Under the pieces are notes generated by a model. That model saw only the letters and a list, made by a program, of their open reading frames with translations, was not told the origin of the DNA and searched no databases. Source: Rectinema subterraneum (GTDB lineage Bacteria; Spirochaetota; Spirochaetia; Treponematales; Rectinemataceae). From it: DNA of 64,000 nucleotides. Within the stretch, counting starts at the first letter, position 1. Every line of letters begins with the position of its first letter. Positions 51,116 to 60,012 of this stretch are shown piece after piece. The stretch is from assembly GCA_009768935.1 (NCBI GenBank), contig WESA01000008.1, positions 1-64,000 on the forward strand, given 5' to 3'. The translations under genes and the position numbers were made by a program.

Positions 51116-51991
51116 ATGCATGCTCTCAAGAAGCCTAAAGCTATACGGATTGCAATTCTCTGGAGAACGAGAAGGATGTTGCGCAAGGGAGGCGCCGCAG
51201 CAAGAAAATTCATGCCGGCCCGTTCCTCCCTCTCGAACGTGATCTACTGGGTTGTTATCGGCTTTCTTTTTCTTCCTTTGTTCGTGCTCGTGCTGTATTC
51301 GTTCAACTCCGGGCGGCAGGCAACATGGCAGGGTTTTTCTTTCGAGTGGTACCAGAAGCTTGTGATGGCATCGCCCGAGCTGTGGAGGGCGTTTTTAAAT
51401 TCTGTCATCATCGCATTTGGCTCTGCCATGATGTCAACGATAATAGGAACGCTCGCAGCAGTGGGAACAGCCCGCTATTCCTTCAAATTGAAAAGCTTTG
51501 TCTCGACGATGAGTTTTGTGCCGATGATTCTGCCCGAAATTGTCGTCGGGGTGTCATTGCTCATTTTCTTTGCAGGCGTTGGCCTCAAACTGGGCCTTGC
51601 AACAGTGTGGATCGCGCATACGACATTCAATCTGCCCTTTGTGTATCTGCTTGTTTCAGCCAGACTGGAAGAATCGGATCCAAGCATTGTCGAAGCTGCA
51701 AGAGACCTTGGCGCGAATGAAATGCAGATTCTCTTCAGAATTATTCTTCCCATGGCCCTGCCGGGCATTCTTAGCGCATTTTTAACAGCGGTGACGCTTT
51801 CGCTCGAGGATTTTGTCATAACATTTTTCGTGACAGGCCCGGGCGGTACAACGCTGCCGCTCTATATCTACTCAATGATTCGCTTTGGTGTTTCGCCAGT
51901 TATCAATGCGCTCTCCGCGGTTATGGTCGCGGGGACAGTGCTTCTTATCTATCCTATGAGGAATTTTCTCAAGGTTTTTGCCGCACGATAA
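51116..51991 (+). CDS. potC: Polyamine ABC transporter permease PotC
   Basis: The second permease has 291 residues, six membrane segments and the EAA loop IVEAARDLGANEMQILFRIILPMALPG in outline near 200. The first about 40 residues are basic and polar, unusual for PotC. An internal ATG at 51176 with purine-rich upstream sequence would remove 20 of them and may be the true start. It lies 6 nt after potB and 29 nt before potD. Confidence 0.91.
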   Translation: MHALKKPKAIRIAILWRTRRMLRKGGAAARKFMPARSSLSNVIYWVVIGFLFLPLFVLVLYSFNSGRQATWQGFSFEWYQKLVMASPELWRAFLNSVIIAFGSAMMSTIIGTLAAVGTARYSFKLKSFVSTMSFVPMILPEIVVGVSLLIFFAGVGLKLGLATVWIAHTTFNLPFVYLLVSARLEESDPSIVEAARDLGANEMQILFRIILPMALPGILSAFLTAVTLSLEDFVITFFVTGPGGTTLPLYIYSMIRFGVSPVINALSAVMVAGTVLLIYPMRNFLKVFAAR

Positions 51992-52020
51992 TATGCGATA
52001 ATATTTGAAGGAGGTTGAAT

Positions 52021-53076
52021 ATGGAAAGGTTGCGAAAAGGTTTGCTGGATTTCCTTGGTTTTGCGCTTGTTTCGATACTGCTCGTCCTGAGCGGATGCGG
52101 AGGTGGCAGCAAGTCTAAAACTTTATACATCTTCAACTGGACGTATTACACGCCGGACTCCGTTATTCAAAAATTTGAAAAAGAATACGGAGTCAAAGTT
52201 GTCTATGATACCTTTGCATCTAACGAGGAGATGTTTGCAAAGCTCAAAGCGGGCGGCTCCAATTATGACATTACCTTTCCCTCCGGCGATTACGTATCGA
52301 TTATGATCAAGGAAGGCATGCTCGAGAAGATCGACAAGTCCAAGCTCAAAAATTACGGCAATATCGATCCTGCTGTTCTTGCTCTTTGCGATTTTGATCC
52401 GGGCAATCAGTATTCCATCCCCTATTACATGGGGGCAGCCGGTGTTGCGGTCAACAAAACCAAGGTCCAGAACTATGACAAGTCGTGGTCGATATTCGCG
52501 CGCAAGGACCTTGCCAATCGCATGATCATGCTCGATGACATGCGCGAAGTTATGGGAGATGCGCTCAAGTATCTGGGATATTCGGTGAATACTGTTGACC
52601 AGAAACAGATCGATGAAGCGCGCGACCTCATCAACAATGTATGGAAACCGAACCTCCTCAAGTTTGATGCAGAAGCCTTTGCAAAGAGCTTTGCCGCGGG
52701 CGAAGTCTGGGTTGCGCAAGGGTATGCAGAGTCGATTTTTGCCGAAGTCGACAAGGCGAACTGGAAAGATGTAGACTTTTTTATACCAAAAGAGGGCGGC
52801 CCCAGCTACCTCGATTCCATGGTCATTCTCAAGGGTTCGAAAAACAAGGACCTGGCTCTGAAATTCATCGATTTTATCCATCGGCCCGAGATATATGCCG
52901 AGTTCTGCGATTATTTTGGTTTTCCATCCACCGCAAACGTTCCGGCTCGCGCGCTCAAGAAGGGGGAATCCTGGTACCGGCCTGAAGACCTGCTCAATTG
53001 CGAGCTCAAGAAGGATGTAGGCGCGGATCTCGAGAAATACAATGCAGCATGGCAGGCCATCCGCGTCGGCAAATAA
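52021..53076 (+). CDS. potD: Polyamine-binding lipoprotein PotD
   Basis: The substrate-binding protein has 351 residues. It carries a lipoprotein signal with lipobox LSGC (Cys near residue 27), then TLYIFNWTYYTPDSVIQKFEKEYG in outline, the start typical of PotD/PotF. The pocket-forming segments SNEEMFAKLKAG, YDITFPSGDYV and PYYMGAAGVAVNK follow. AAGGAGG is 7 nt before ATG 52021. It completes the operon and is followed by a hairpin terminator. Confidence 0.93.
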   Translation: MERLRKGLLDFLGFALVSILLVLSGCGGGSKSKTLYIFNWTYYTPDSVIQKFEKEYGVKVVYDTFASNEEMFAKLKAGGSNYDITFPSGDYVSIMIKEGMLEKIDKSKLKNYGNIDPAVLALCDFDPGNQYSIPYYMGAAGVAVNKTKVQNYDKSWSIFARKDLANRMIMLDDMREVMGDALKYLGYSVNTVDQKQIDEARDLINNVWKPNLLKFDAEAFAKSFAAGEVWVAQGYAESIFAEVDKANWKDVDFFIPKEGGPSYLDSMVILKGSKNKDLALKFIDFIHRPEIYAEFCDYFGFPSTANVPARALKKGESWYRPEDLLNCELKKDVGADLEKYNAAWQAIRVGK

Positions 53077-53083
53077 AGAACAA

Positions 53084-53116
53084 AAAAAGCTGCCTTCGGG
53101 GCGCCGAGGGCAGCTT
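53084..53116. terminator. Bidirectional terminator between potD and the rhodanese gene
   Basis: AAGCTGCC-T-TCGG (53088-53100) pairs with CCGA-G-GGCAGCTT (53104-53116) around a GCG loop. On the minus strand it is followed by TTTTTGTTC; on the plus strand only by TTGTC. Confidence 0.8.
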
Positions 53117-53190
53117 GTCAGTCAGCAATATGATTCGATGCCAGCCAGTATGCGTGCATCTATGGACAAAGGACCGCGATACCGGTTCCC

Positions 53191-53469
53191 TCAATAATTT
53201 GGCATGTCGTACAGGCCGCCTGCATTGATCACCTTTGCAAAGCCGAGGGATTTCAAAATCCGCGCAGCATATGCAGAACGCGCTCCTGATGCGCAATAGA
53301 GCACTACGGGTTTGTCCTTTGGGCCGATCTCGTTCGCGCGCTGCATGATCTCATTTACCGGAATGCATTTTGCATTTGGGTAGTGTTCTTCTTCGAACTC
53401 CTCTTCGGTTCGCACATCAACGACGATGGCTCCATTTTTGATAAGCTCTTCAACTGGATTGAGTGCCAT
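53191..53469 (-). CDS. Stand-alone rhodanese (GlpE/PspE type)
   Basis: This is a single rhodanese domain of 92 residues. It has VDVRTEEEFEEEHYPNAKCIPV and the active-site loop YCASGARSAYAA with an intact Cys (C-x-x-G-x-R-S). It should carry sulfane sulfur as a persulfide. It starts 3 nt after the CoA-disulfide reductase gene, whose own rhodanese domain lacks this cysteine, so the two products probably act together. Confidence 0.92.
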   Translation of the reverse strand: MALNPVEELIKNGAIVVDVRTEEEFEEEHYPNAKCIPVNEIMQRANEIGPKDKPVVLYCASGARSAYAARILKSLGFAKVINAGGLYDMPNY

Positions 53470-53472
53470 GTT

Positions 53473-55134
53473 TCATTCTCCCTCTTCAATTATATTCTGA
53501 GCTTCTTTCAGAAGCCTCAAACTCATGTAACCGCCTGTGATGTAGCGGATGGCATTTCTCCCATGCTGGGAAAGCTGCCGGTACGCAAGATGGCCTTCGA
53601 AGCCGGCTTTGGAAACAATGAGAAGGTTCTCGTCAGGTATCTCTTCGATCCGGTCGCGAAGCTCGTCGAGCGGAATGTGCATGCTGTCTTTGATGTGGCC
53701 ATTGAGGTATTCGACATAGGTTCGGACATCCAGTACTTTTGCTGAGCCCTGCTTGATGAGAGCTATGGCTTCCTGGGCTGAGACAAATTTCGAAAATCCT
53801 TGCATGTCGTTGAGCGCGGCAAATGAAGCCATCTGCATGGGGTCGTTTGCGCTGGAATAGGGCGGTGCATAGGACAAATCGAGCTCAGCGACATTTTGCA
53901 GGGTCAAGCCCGCATACACAGCGACCGCGAGCACATCGATACGCTTTTCAACGCCTTCTTTTCCGAAGGCCTGAGCGCCGAGAACTTTGCCATCTTCTCT
54001 TCTGTAGACAATCTTGAGGCTGAGGTCTTCATAGCCGGGATAGTAGGTGGCATGGTGCGCTTTGTGAATGGTGACTGCGCGCGCATCGATCTTCGCGGCG
54101 GCAGCTGCTTTTTCGGAAAGCCCTGTCATGGAGAATGTGTAATCCATCACCTTGACGACTGAAGTGCCAAGCGCTCCCGAGTAAGTCATGGACCCGCCAA
54201 GAGCGTTGGTCGCAGCAATTCGGCCTTGCCTGTTAGCAGGGCCTGCAAGCGGAATGCGGACTTTTGCTCCATCTGGCTTGCGGATGACTTCGATCATGTC
54301 GCCAGCGGCATAGATTTCTGGATCGCTGGTGCGAAGGAATTCATCCACGACGAGCCCGCCGCTTGAGCCAATTTCGAGACCAGCTTGCTTGGCAAGCTCG
54401 AGATTCGGACGCACCCCAACAGCGAGCAGAATAATATCTGCTGGAAGAGTGCTGCCATCGTTCAGGGTAGCGGTGCGGGCATTCCAGTCGATACGTACGA
54501 CCGATTTGCCAGTTATGGAATCGACCCCATGCTCCGCAAGTGCTTCCGCAATCTGGGCGCCGAATTCAGGATCGGCGGGCGGCATGAGCTGGTTCATAAG
54601 CTCGACGATAGTTGTCGAAATTCCGCGTTTCTGGAATGCTTCGGCTGCTTCGAGGCCGATAAAGCCACCGCCTACGACAATTGCATGCTTGGGCGCATGT
54701 TCTTTTATAAATGCTTCGATTTTGTCGGTATCGGGAATGGTCCAGAGATTGAACACATTTGGGCTGTCCAGACCTTCGATCTGCGGGCGGATAGGGCTTC
54801 CTCCCTGCGCAAGGATAAGTTTGTCGTACGGAACTTCGGATTCGCCATCTTTGGTTCTGACGCGCACGTTTTTATTCTGCCTGTCAATTCCGATTGCTTC
54901 GGTATTCAGCATGACATTGACTCGATAACGAGCAAAGAACCCCTCTGCAGTCTGAAGGATCAGGTGGCCGCGCTTCTGGATATCGCCTGAAATGCGATAG
55001 GGCAGCCCACAGTTCGCGAACGAAACATAAGGGCCCTTTTCGAGAATGGTGATTTCAGCATTTTCATCCAAACGGCGCGCGCGTGCAGCCGCGGTCGCGC
55101 CTGCGGCTACGCCGCCGATTATGACAAGTCTCAT
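53473..55134 (-). CDS. CoA-disulfide/persulfide reductase with C-terminal rhodanese domain
   Basis: The flavoprotein has 553 residues: FAD site IIGGVAAGATAAARARR, redox cysteine in YVSFANCGLPYRI (SFxNCGLPY), NAD site VVGGGFIGLEAAE and a dimerisation domain to about 445. A rhodanese-like domain follows. In that last domain the loop reads LLIVSKAGFEGHLAYRQL where a Cys is expected, so it is predicted inactive in sulfur transfer. Such enzymes reduce CoA disulfide or persulfide with NAD(P)H. ATG 55134 has GGAGG 6 nt upstream. Confidence 0.92.
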   Translation of the reverse strand: MRLVIIGGVAAGATAAARARRLDENAEITILEKGPYVSFANCGLPYRISGDIQKRGHLILQTAEGFFARYRVNVMLNTEAIGIDRQNKNVRVRTKDGESEVPYDKLILAQGGSPIRPQIEGLDSPNVFNLWTIPDTDKIEAFIKEHAPKHAIVVGGGFIGLEAAEAFQKRGISTTIVELMNQLMPPADPEFGAQIAEALAEHGVDSITGKSVVRIDWNARTATLNDGSTLPADIILLAVGVRPNLELAKQAGLEIGSSGGLVVDEFLRTSDPEIYAAGDMIEVIRKPDGAKVRIPLAGPANRQGRIAATNALGGSMTYSGALGTSVVKVMDYTFSMTGLSEKAAAAAKIDARAVTIHKAHHATYYPGYEDLSLKIVYRREDGKVLGAQAFGKEGVEKRIDVLAVAVYAGLTLQNVAELDLSYAPPYSSANDPMQMASFAALNDMQGFSKFVSAQEAIALIKQGSAKVLDVRTYVEYLNGHIKDSMHIPLDELRDRIEEIPDENLLIVSKAGFEGHLAYRQLSQHGRNAIRYITGGYMSLRLLKEAQNIIEEGE

Positions 55135-55156
55135 TGCAACCTCCAATATATAGAAA

Positions 55157-55185
55157 GATATATATAAAAATGTTAATATTGTCAA
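55157..55185 (-). promoter_or_regulatory. Promoter of the CoA-disulfide reductase-rhodanese operon
   Basis: On the minus strand TTGACA (55185-55180), 17 nt, TATATC (55162-55157) in a very AT-rich context. It lies 23 nt before the start codon. Confidence 0.7.
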
Positions 55186-55280
55186 GTCTGCGTCGTTGAA
55201 AAAAATAATAATTTATCTTTTAGTGCATGATCGCCGAGCAATAGATTGCCACATTTTTGCGCCTGGGATACAACAATACA

Positions 55281-56486
55281 ATGCGTAGTTTATTTTCAAC
55301 CCGATCAGATATGGGCGAAACCGAACCAAACGAGCTCGCAAAGATTCGTGCACAATATCTTGGCAATCATGAAACTATAAAAGAATTATCGCAGAGCAAC
55401 CCCACAAAGGTCGGACTTAAGCGCAGCAGCGAATTCTATCGGCTCGATGCAGAAGGAAATTGCATATATAATCCTGAACCTCAGGGGCTTACTGCTGCTC
55501 GCGAGGCGCTTTCAATGCATTTCGCCGAAAAAGGGCGGGGTATTTCTCCGGACAATCTGTTTTTTTGCGCTTCGACATCAGAAGGGTACGCATGGCTTTT
55601 CAAGCTTTTATGCGATCCTGGTGATGTCGTGCTTATTCCCAAACCTGGATATCCGCTTTTTGAGCACCTCGCGATGTTGGAGTTCGTTCGGACAAGTGCG
55701 TATCCTCTTGAATACTCGCATCCATCAGGCTGGCATATCGATATTGCTGCGATCGCCAGGTATCTCGAAACACAACAGGGCAGGCGCGCCAAAGCAATTA
55801 TTGTCATCAATCCGAACAATCCGACAGGGTCGTACATCCGCGCCTCGGAACGTGCAGCAATTCTGGAGCTGTGTGAGCGTTATGAGCTGGCGCTTATCGC
55901 GGATGAAGTATTTTTCGATTTCCCGCTATCCGACTCAATAGAGTGCGCCAGTTTCATCGGGGAAGAGCGAGTCCTGACCTTTGTGCTTGATGGGCTTTCC
56001 AAGCGTCTGGGCATGCCGCAGATGAAGCTGGGGTGGATTTGCGTGTCTGGCCCCTCCATGCTCGAAAGCCGCGCGAAAAAGCGGCTTGAGCTTATTGCGG
56101 ATACATTTCTTTCTGCCGGTACGCCCATTATGAATGCGCTGCCGCGGCTGTTGTCATCTGAAGATTCATTTCTGGAAGAAATGCGCAGGCGGATAAGAGA
56201 AAATTATGCAATATATCGTTCAATTTTGGAATTCAATGAAAGTCCTCATCGCGTGCTTGCCTGTCAGGGAGGATGGACTGCGCTCGTCGAGAGCCCTTCA
56301 TATATGGATGAAGAAAAAACAGCAGCTCTTTTGCTATTACAGAAAGGAATTGCCGCACAGCCTGGATATTTTTTCGATATGGAAAAGGGGATCCATTTTG
56401 CCTTCAGTCTGATTCTGCCTCAAGATTCTGCCGCAGCGTGGAGCGAAGATTATCGCGATTTCTTTGAAAACCTTGAAGCGCGATGA
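55281..56486 (+). CDS. PLP-dependent aminotransferase (class I/II)
   Basis: This is a fold-type I aminotransferase of about 401 residues. It has FFCASTSEGYAWLFKLLCDPGD, IPKPGYPLFEHLA, the NPNNPTGSY loop, LIADEVFFDFPL (Asp/Tyr-equivalent positions) and the PLP lysine in DGLSKRLGMPQMKLGW, with the phosphate-site S-K-x-x-G. Substrate is not predictable; related proteins act on aspartate, alanine or aromatic amino acids. No strong ribosome-binding site marks ATG 55281. folD begins about 40 nt after it. Confidence 0.85.
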   Translation: MRSLFSTRSDMGETEPNELAKIRAQYLGNHETIKELSQSNPTKVGLKRSSEFYRLDAEGNCIYNPEPQGLTAAREALSMHFAEKGRGISPDNLFFCASTSEGYAWLFKLLCDPGDVVLIPKPGYPLFEHLAMLEFVRTSAYPLEYSHPSGWHIDIAAIARYLETQQGRRAKAIIVINPNNPTGSYIRASERAAILELCERYELALIADEVFFDFPLSDSIECASFIGEERVLTFVLDGLSKRLGMPQMKLGWICVSGPSMLESRAKKRLELIADTFLSAGTPIMNALPRLLSSEDSFLEEMRRRIRENYAIYRSILEFNESPHRVLACQGGWTALVESPSYMDEEKTAALLLLQKGIAAQPGYFFDMEKGIHFAFSLILPQDSAAAWSEDYRDFFENLEAR

Positions 56487-56527
56487 CGAAGAAGAATAAA
56501 TATGGTATCTTCTTGCATGGAGGAAAT

Positions 56528-57415
56528 ATGTCAGCAGTTCTGATCGATGGGAAAAAGATTGCGGAAGAAATTCGAAGCGAACTTGCAGGCAAGGTTTCGG
56601 CGCTGCGAACCGCGGGCGTTGTTCCCGGCTTGGCGGTAATCCTTGTCGGCGAAAATCCTGCATCAGTATCGTATGTGACCGCGAAGGAGAAAGCGTGCGA
56701 GGAGATTGGCATCCAGAGCTTCGAGACGCGATTTCCTGAAAATGTCGCCGAATCTGTGCTCCTGGAAAAGATTGCAGCATGCAACCGCGACCCTAAGGTT
56801 CATGGCATACTGGTTCAGCTTCCTCTGCCGCGCCATATCGACGAGCGCCGCGTGATCGGAGCTATTGACCCTTCGAAGGATGTGGATGGCTTTACGCCAA
56901 TAAATTTGGGGAGGATGCTGCTTGAAGAGCCATGCTATATTCCATGCACGCCCCTCGGAATTATCGAGCTGCTAAAGCGCAGTGGCGTGCCGACCAATGG
57001 TGCGCGGGCTGTCGTTGTCGGCCGCTCGAATATTGTCGGCAAGCCCCTTGCCAATCTTCTCATTCGCAAATCAGTGAACGCTACAGTTACTGTCTGTCAC
57101 ACTGGAACCCGTGACCTTGCCGCACATGTAAAAGAAGCGGATATTGTGATAGCATGCGCAGGCAAGCCGGGGCTGGTTTCGATTGATATGATAAAGCCGG
57201 GCGCTTGCATTATCGATGTAGGCGTCAATCGCGTCCCCGACCCGACGAAAAAGAAAGGTTATCGCCTTTGTGGTGATGTCGATTTTGAAGAGGCTTCGAA
57301 AGTCGCTGGCTGGATTACACCGGTACCAGGCGGGGTAGGGCCTATGACGATAACAATGCTCCTTTCGAATACAATCGATGCGGCAGCGCGGATTTCGGAT
57401 ATTGCCCTGCAATAG
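56528..57415 (+). CDS. folD: Methylene-THF dehydrogenase / methenyl-THF cyclohydrolase FolD
   Basis: FolD interconverts methylene-, methenyl- and 10-formyl-THF. In 295 residues the active-site Lys/Tyr region SYVTAKEKACEEIGI, the loop VHGILVQLPLP, VDGFTPINLG, the NADP site VVVGRSNIVGKPLANLL and PGGVGPMTITML are present. ATG 56528 has GGAGG 5-6 nt upstream. The upstream in-frame start overlaps the aminotransferase and is not used. It forms a folate pair with folE2, 60 nt downstream. Confidence 0.96.
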   Translation: MSAVLIDGKKIAEEIRSELAGKVSALRTAGVVPGLAVILVGENPASVSYVTAKEKACEEIGIQSFETRFPENVAESVLLEKIAACNRDPKVHGILVQLPLPRHIDERRVIGAIDPSKDVDGFTPINLGRMLLEEPCYIPCTPLGIIELLKRSGVPTNGARAVVVGRSNIVGKPLANLLIRKSVNATVTVCHTGTRDLAAHVKEADIVIACAGKPGLVSIDMIKPGACIIDVGVNRVPDPTKKKGYRLCGDVDFEEASKVAGWITPVPGGVGPMTITMLLSNTIDAAARISDIALQ

Positions 57416-57475
57416 TGGCAATTGCACAACCGTGCCAATTCAAGCAATGGCAGAATCAGGATAAAGGCAGAGATC

Positions 57476-58306
57476 ATGGTCGATGTACAGTCATTTCAGG
57501 ATGATAGGCATATTGCAATTCAAAAAGTAGGCGTCAAGGGGCTGCGTTATCCGATTACGCTGCTGGATAAAACAGAGAAATACCAGCATACGACAGCTGT
57601 AGTGAATTTGTATGCTAATCTCCCGCGCGAGCTGAAGGGAACGCATATGAGCAGATTCATCGAAGTTTTCGATGAATATCGGCATGACCTGTCGATGCCC
57701 AATGTCATCCGCATGCTCAGGAAAATCCGCACAGAACTCGATGCCCAGAGTGCATATACAGATATTCACTTCCCCTATTTTATAAACAAAGCGGCTCCAG
57801 TTTCAGGGCAGACGGCGATTATGAGCTATGATTGCTTCTATGAAGCGAGCTGTTCCGAAAAAGGGCACCGGTTCATTGCCGGAGTAATCGTACCGGTGCA
57901 AACAGTCTGTCCTTGCTCCAAAGCGATATCGGATGGCGGCGCGCATAATCAGCGGGGCCTTGTCACGCTTCAAGTTTCCCTAGGGCCATTTTTCTGGTTT
58001 GAGGATCTTATCAGGATTGTGGAAGAGTCTGGCTCCAGCGAGCTTTTTACGCTTCTCAAGCGCGAGGATGAAAAATTCATCACCGAAAAAGCTTACAGCC
58101 AGCCCAGATTCGTTGAAGATGTCGTCCGCGAAGTGTATCTGAAAGTAGATGCATTGAACAGATTCCCGTGGTTTTCCGTCGAAGCTGAGAATTTCGAGAG
58201 CATACACAATCATTCTGCATATGCGTATGTCGAAAAAAGCGAGCGATCGAAAATCGAGCCGGTACATGAGGGACATGGCAAAATCGACACATTTATGCTT
58301 GATTAG
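57476..58306 (+). CDS. folE2: GTP cyclohydrolase FolE2 (type IB)
   Basis: FolE2 opens the folate (or queuosine) pathway by converting GTP to dihydroneopterin triphosphate using metals other than zinc. The 276-residue protein contains GVKGLRYPITLLD, a metal-site segment THMSRFIEVF, and the VQTVCPCSKAISDGGAHNQRG signature with the catalytic/metal Cys. ATG 57476 follows AAAGGCAGAG. The gene is between folD and a small membrane-protein gene. Choosing FolE2 rather than FolE often reflects life under low zinc. Confidence 0.94.
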   Translation: MVDVQSFQDDRHIAIQKVGVKGLRYPITLLDKTEKYQHTTAVVNLYANLPRELKGTHMSRFIEVFDEYRHDLSMPNVIRMLRKIRTELDAQSAYTDIHFPYFINKAAPVSGQTAIMSYDCFYEASCSEKGHRFIAGVIVPVQTVCPCSKAISDGGAHNQRGLVTLQVSLGPFFWFEDLIRIVEESGSSELFTLLKREDEKFITEKAYSQPRFVEDVVREVYLKVDALNRFPWFSVEAENFESIHNHSAYAYVEKSERSKIEPVHEGHGKIDTFMLD

Positions 58307-58327
58307 TAATAAGAGCGAGGGATTGAT

Positions 58328-58684
58328 ATGGAAAGCAATTTGCCGGTAGATCCGAAGAACCTGACAGACAAAGGCACCAAAGCTGTCATGTCGACAGCAG
58401 CCGGTTTGGGTATGCTGGGCGTAAATGCGCTTCTGGGCATTCCAGTGGTAGGTACTGTTATCTCTGCAGGGCTTCTGGGATTGGGCGCCATCGGGCTTTT
58501 TGGAAAGTCGAAGACGGACAAGGCATCAGGCACAGTGCTCGCTGCTGCGGGTATCGCCGGGCTTACAACCCTATTCATACCAGGTGTTGCACATTCGCTG
58601 CTGTCTCTTGGAGGAATAGGGCTCCTTGGGTTCGGAGTATTCAACCTCATAAGCTTCCTGAAAGGCCTCAAAAGCAAGAAATGA
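58328..58684 (+). CDS. Small hydrophobic membrane protein of unknown function
   Basis: The product has 118 residues with a polar N-terminus (about 1-20) and three or four Gly/Leu/Ala-rich membrane segments (about 21-58, 66-86, 89-112), ending KGLKSKK. GxxxG-like repeats suggest tight helix packing. I find no recognisable family. Its stop overlaps the miaB ATG by 4 nt and it follows folE2 by 21 nt, so it is co-transcribed with folate and tRNA-modification genes. Confidence 0.7.
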   Translation: MESNLPVDPKNLTDKGTKAVMSTAAGLGMLGVNALLGIPVVGTVISAGLLGLGAIGLFGKSKTDKASGTVLAAAGIAGLTTLFIPGVAHSLLSLGGIGLLGFGVFNLISFLKGLKSKK

Positions 58685-60012
58685 AGCAATATCACATAGA
58701 AACATATGGCTGCGAGATGAACAAGGCTGAATCAGCTGCAATGGAAGCCACTCTCCGCGAACATGGCTGGAAGCGCGTTTCCGAGCAGGATGCAGATCTT
58801 GTAATTCTGAATACATGCACAGTGAGAACAACAGCTGAAAACCGGGCATGGAACAGGATCAGCCAGCTCTCGGCGCGAAAGAAAGAGCGAGCCTTCGCGC
58901 TTGCAGTGGTCGGATGCATGGCTGAACAGCATAAAGGCGCAATTCAGAAGAAAGCGCCCGGCGTCGATTATGTGCTTGGCACGTTTCAGAAACAATCCTT
59001 CGGGCTTATGCTCGATCTTGTTGCGAAGGGCGAAAAAATCGATGTGCTTGAGGAAACACCCACCTATGTATTCGGAGCGAGCTATCACGAGCCAGGAGCC
59101 TTCCGGTCTTTTGTCCCAATCATGCATGGGTGCAATAATTTTTGTTCCTACTGCATTGTGCCGTATGTCCGCGGCAGGGAAATCTCCCGGAATCCTTCTA
59201 ACATTCTGAAAGAAATTGATCAGCTTGAAGACCTCGGCGTGCGGGAGATTACTCTGCTGGGGCAGAATGTGAATTCGTACCGATGGGAAGAACAAGGCCA
59301 TGTTCTGGATTTTCCAGGGCTTCTGAAACTCATCGCTCGGCACCTGCATGATAGGCAGTCTAGCGACGCACATGGACGAATTGGATGGATTCGCTTTCTG
59401 ACGAGTCATCCGAAAGACCTTTCTGATTCTCTCATTGATACCATTGCAGAAGATCCAATTTTCTGCCGTCATATCCATCTCCCTGTGCAGTCTGGATCAA
59501 ATTCGGTTCTCGCCCGCATGAATCGCAAATACACACGCGAATATTATCTTTCTCTTGTCGACAGGCTAAAAGCGGCAATGCCTGATCTTACGCTTTCGAC
59601 CGATATTCTTGTTGGGTTTCCGGGGGAAACCGACGACGATGCAGAGCAAACGCTTGACCTGATGCGCCAGGTCCGATTTGCCTATTCTTTTATGTATCAT
59701 TTCAATGCAAGGGGAGGGACTCCAGCAGCGTCGATGCCGGACAAAGTGCCGGATAAGACAAAAAAGCAAAGGCTTGCGCGCGTTATTGCGCTTCAGAAGG
59801 AAATTACCTCAGCGCTTATGCGAGAACGGCTTGGGCAGACTGATGAAGTTCTCATAGAGGGCGTTTCGAGACGGTCGAAAAAAGAAGTTCTGGCAAGGAC
59901 CGCGCGCGACGAGATGGTTGTGTTGCCAGCTGCGCAGAGCAGAATCGGACAGTTTGCCCGTGTAAAGCTTGTGTCGATTTCGGGCAACACATTCAGAGGA
60001 GAAGAAGTGTGA
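58681..60012 (+). CDS. miaB: tRNA-2-methylthio-N6-adenosine synthase MiaB
   Basis: MiaB adds a methylthio group to i6A37 of tRNAs. The 443-residue radical-SAM enzyme begins YHIETYGCEMNKAES and has three auxiliary-cluster cysteines (YGC, NTC, VGC). The radical-SAM motif HGCNNFCSYCIVPYVRGRE (C-x3-C-x2-C) lies near 150, followed by the LLGQNVNSY segment, HIHLPVQSGSN and a C-terminal TRAM domain. The start is the ATGA overlap with the membrane-protein gene. Confidence 0.95.
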   Translation: MKQYHIETYGCEMNKAESAAMEATLREHGWKRVSEQDADLVILNTCTVRTTAENRAWNRISQLSARKKERAFALAVVGCMAEQHKGAIQKKAPGVDYVLGTFQKQSFGLMLDLVAKGEKIDVLEETPTYVFGASYHEPGAFRSFVPIMHGCNNFCSYCIVPYVRGREISRNPSNILKEIDQLEDLGVREITLLGQNVNSYRWEEQGHVLDFPGLLKLIARHLHDRQSSDAHGRIGWIRFLTSHPKDLSDSLIDTIAEDPIFCRHIHLPVQSGSNSVLARMNRKYTREYYLSLVDRLKAAMPDLTLSTDILVGFPGETDDDAEQTLDLMRQVRFAYSFMYHFNARGGTPAASMPDKVPDKTKKQRLARVIALQKEITSALMRERLGQTDEVLIEGVSRRSKKEVLARTARDEMVVLPAAQSRIGQFARVKLVSISGNTFRGEEV

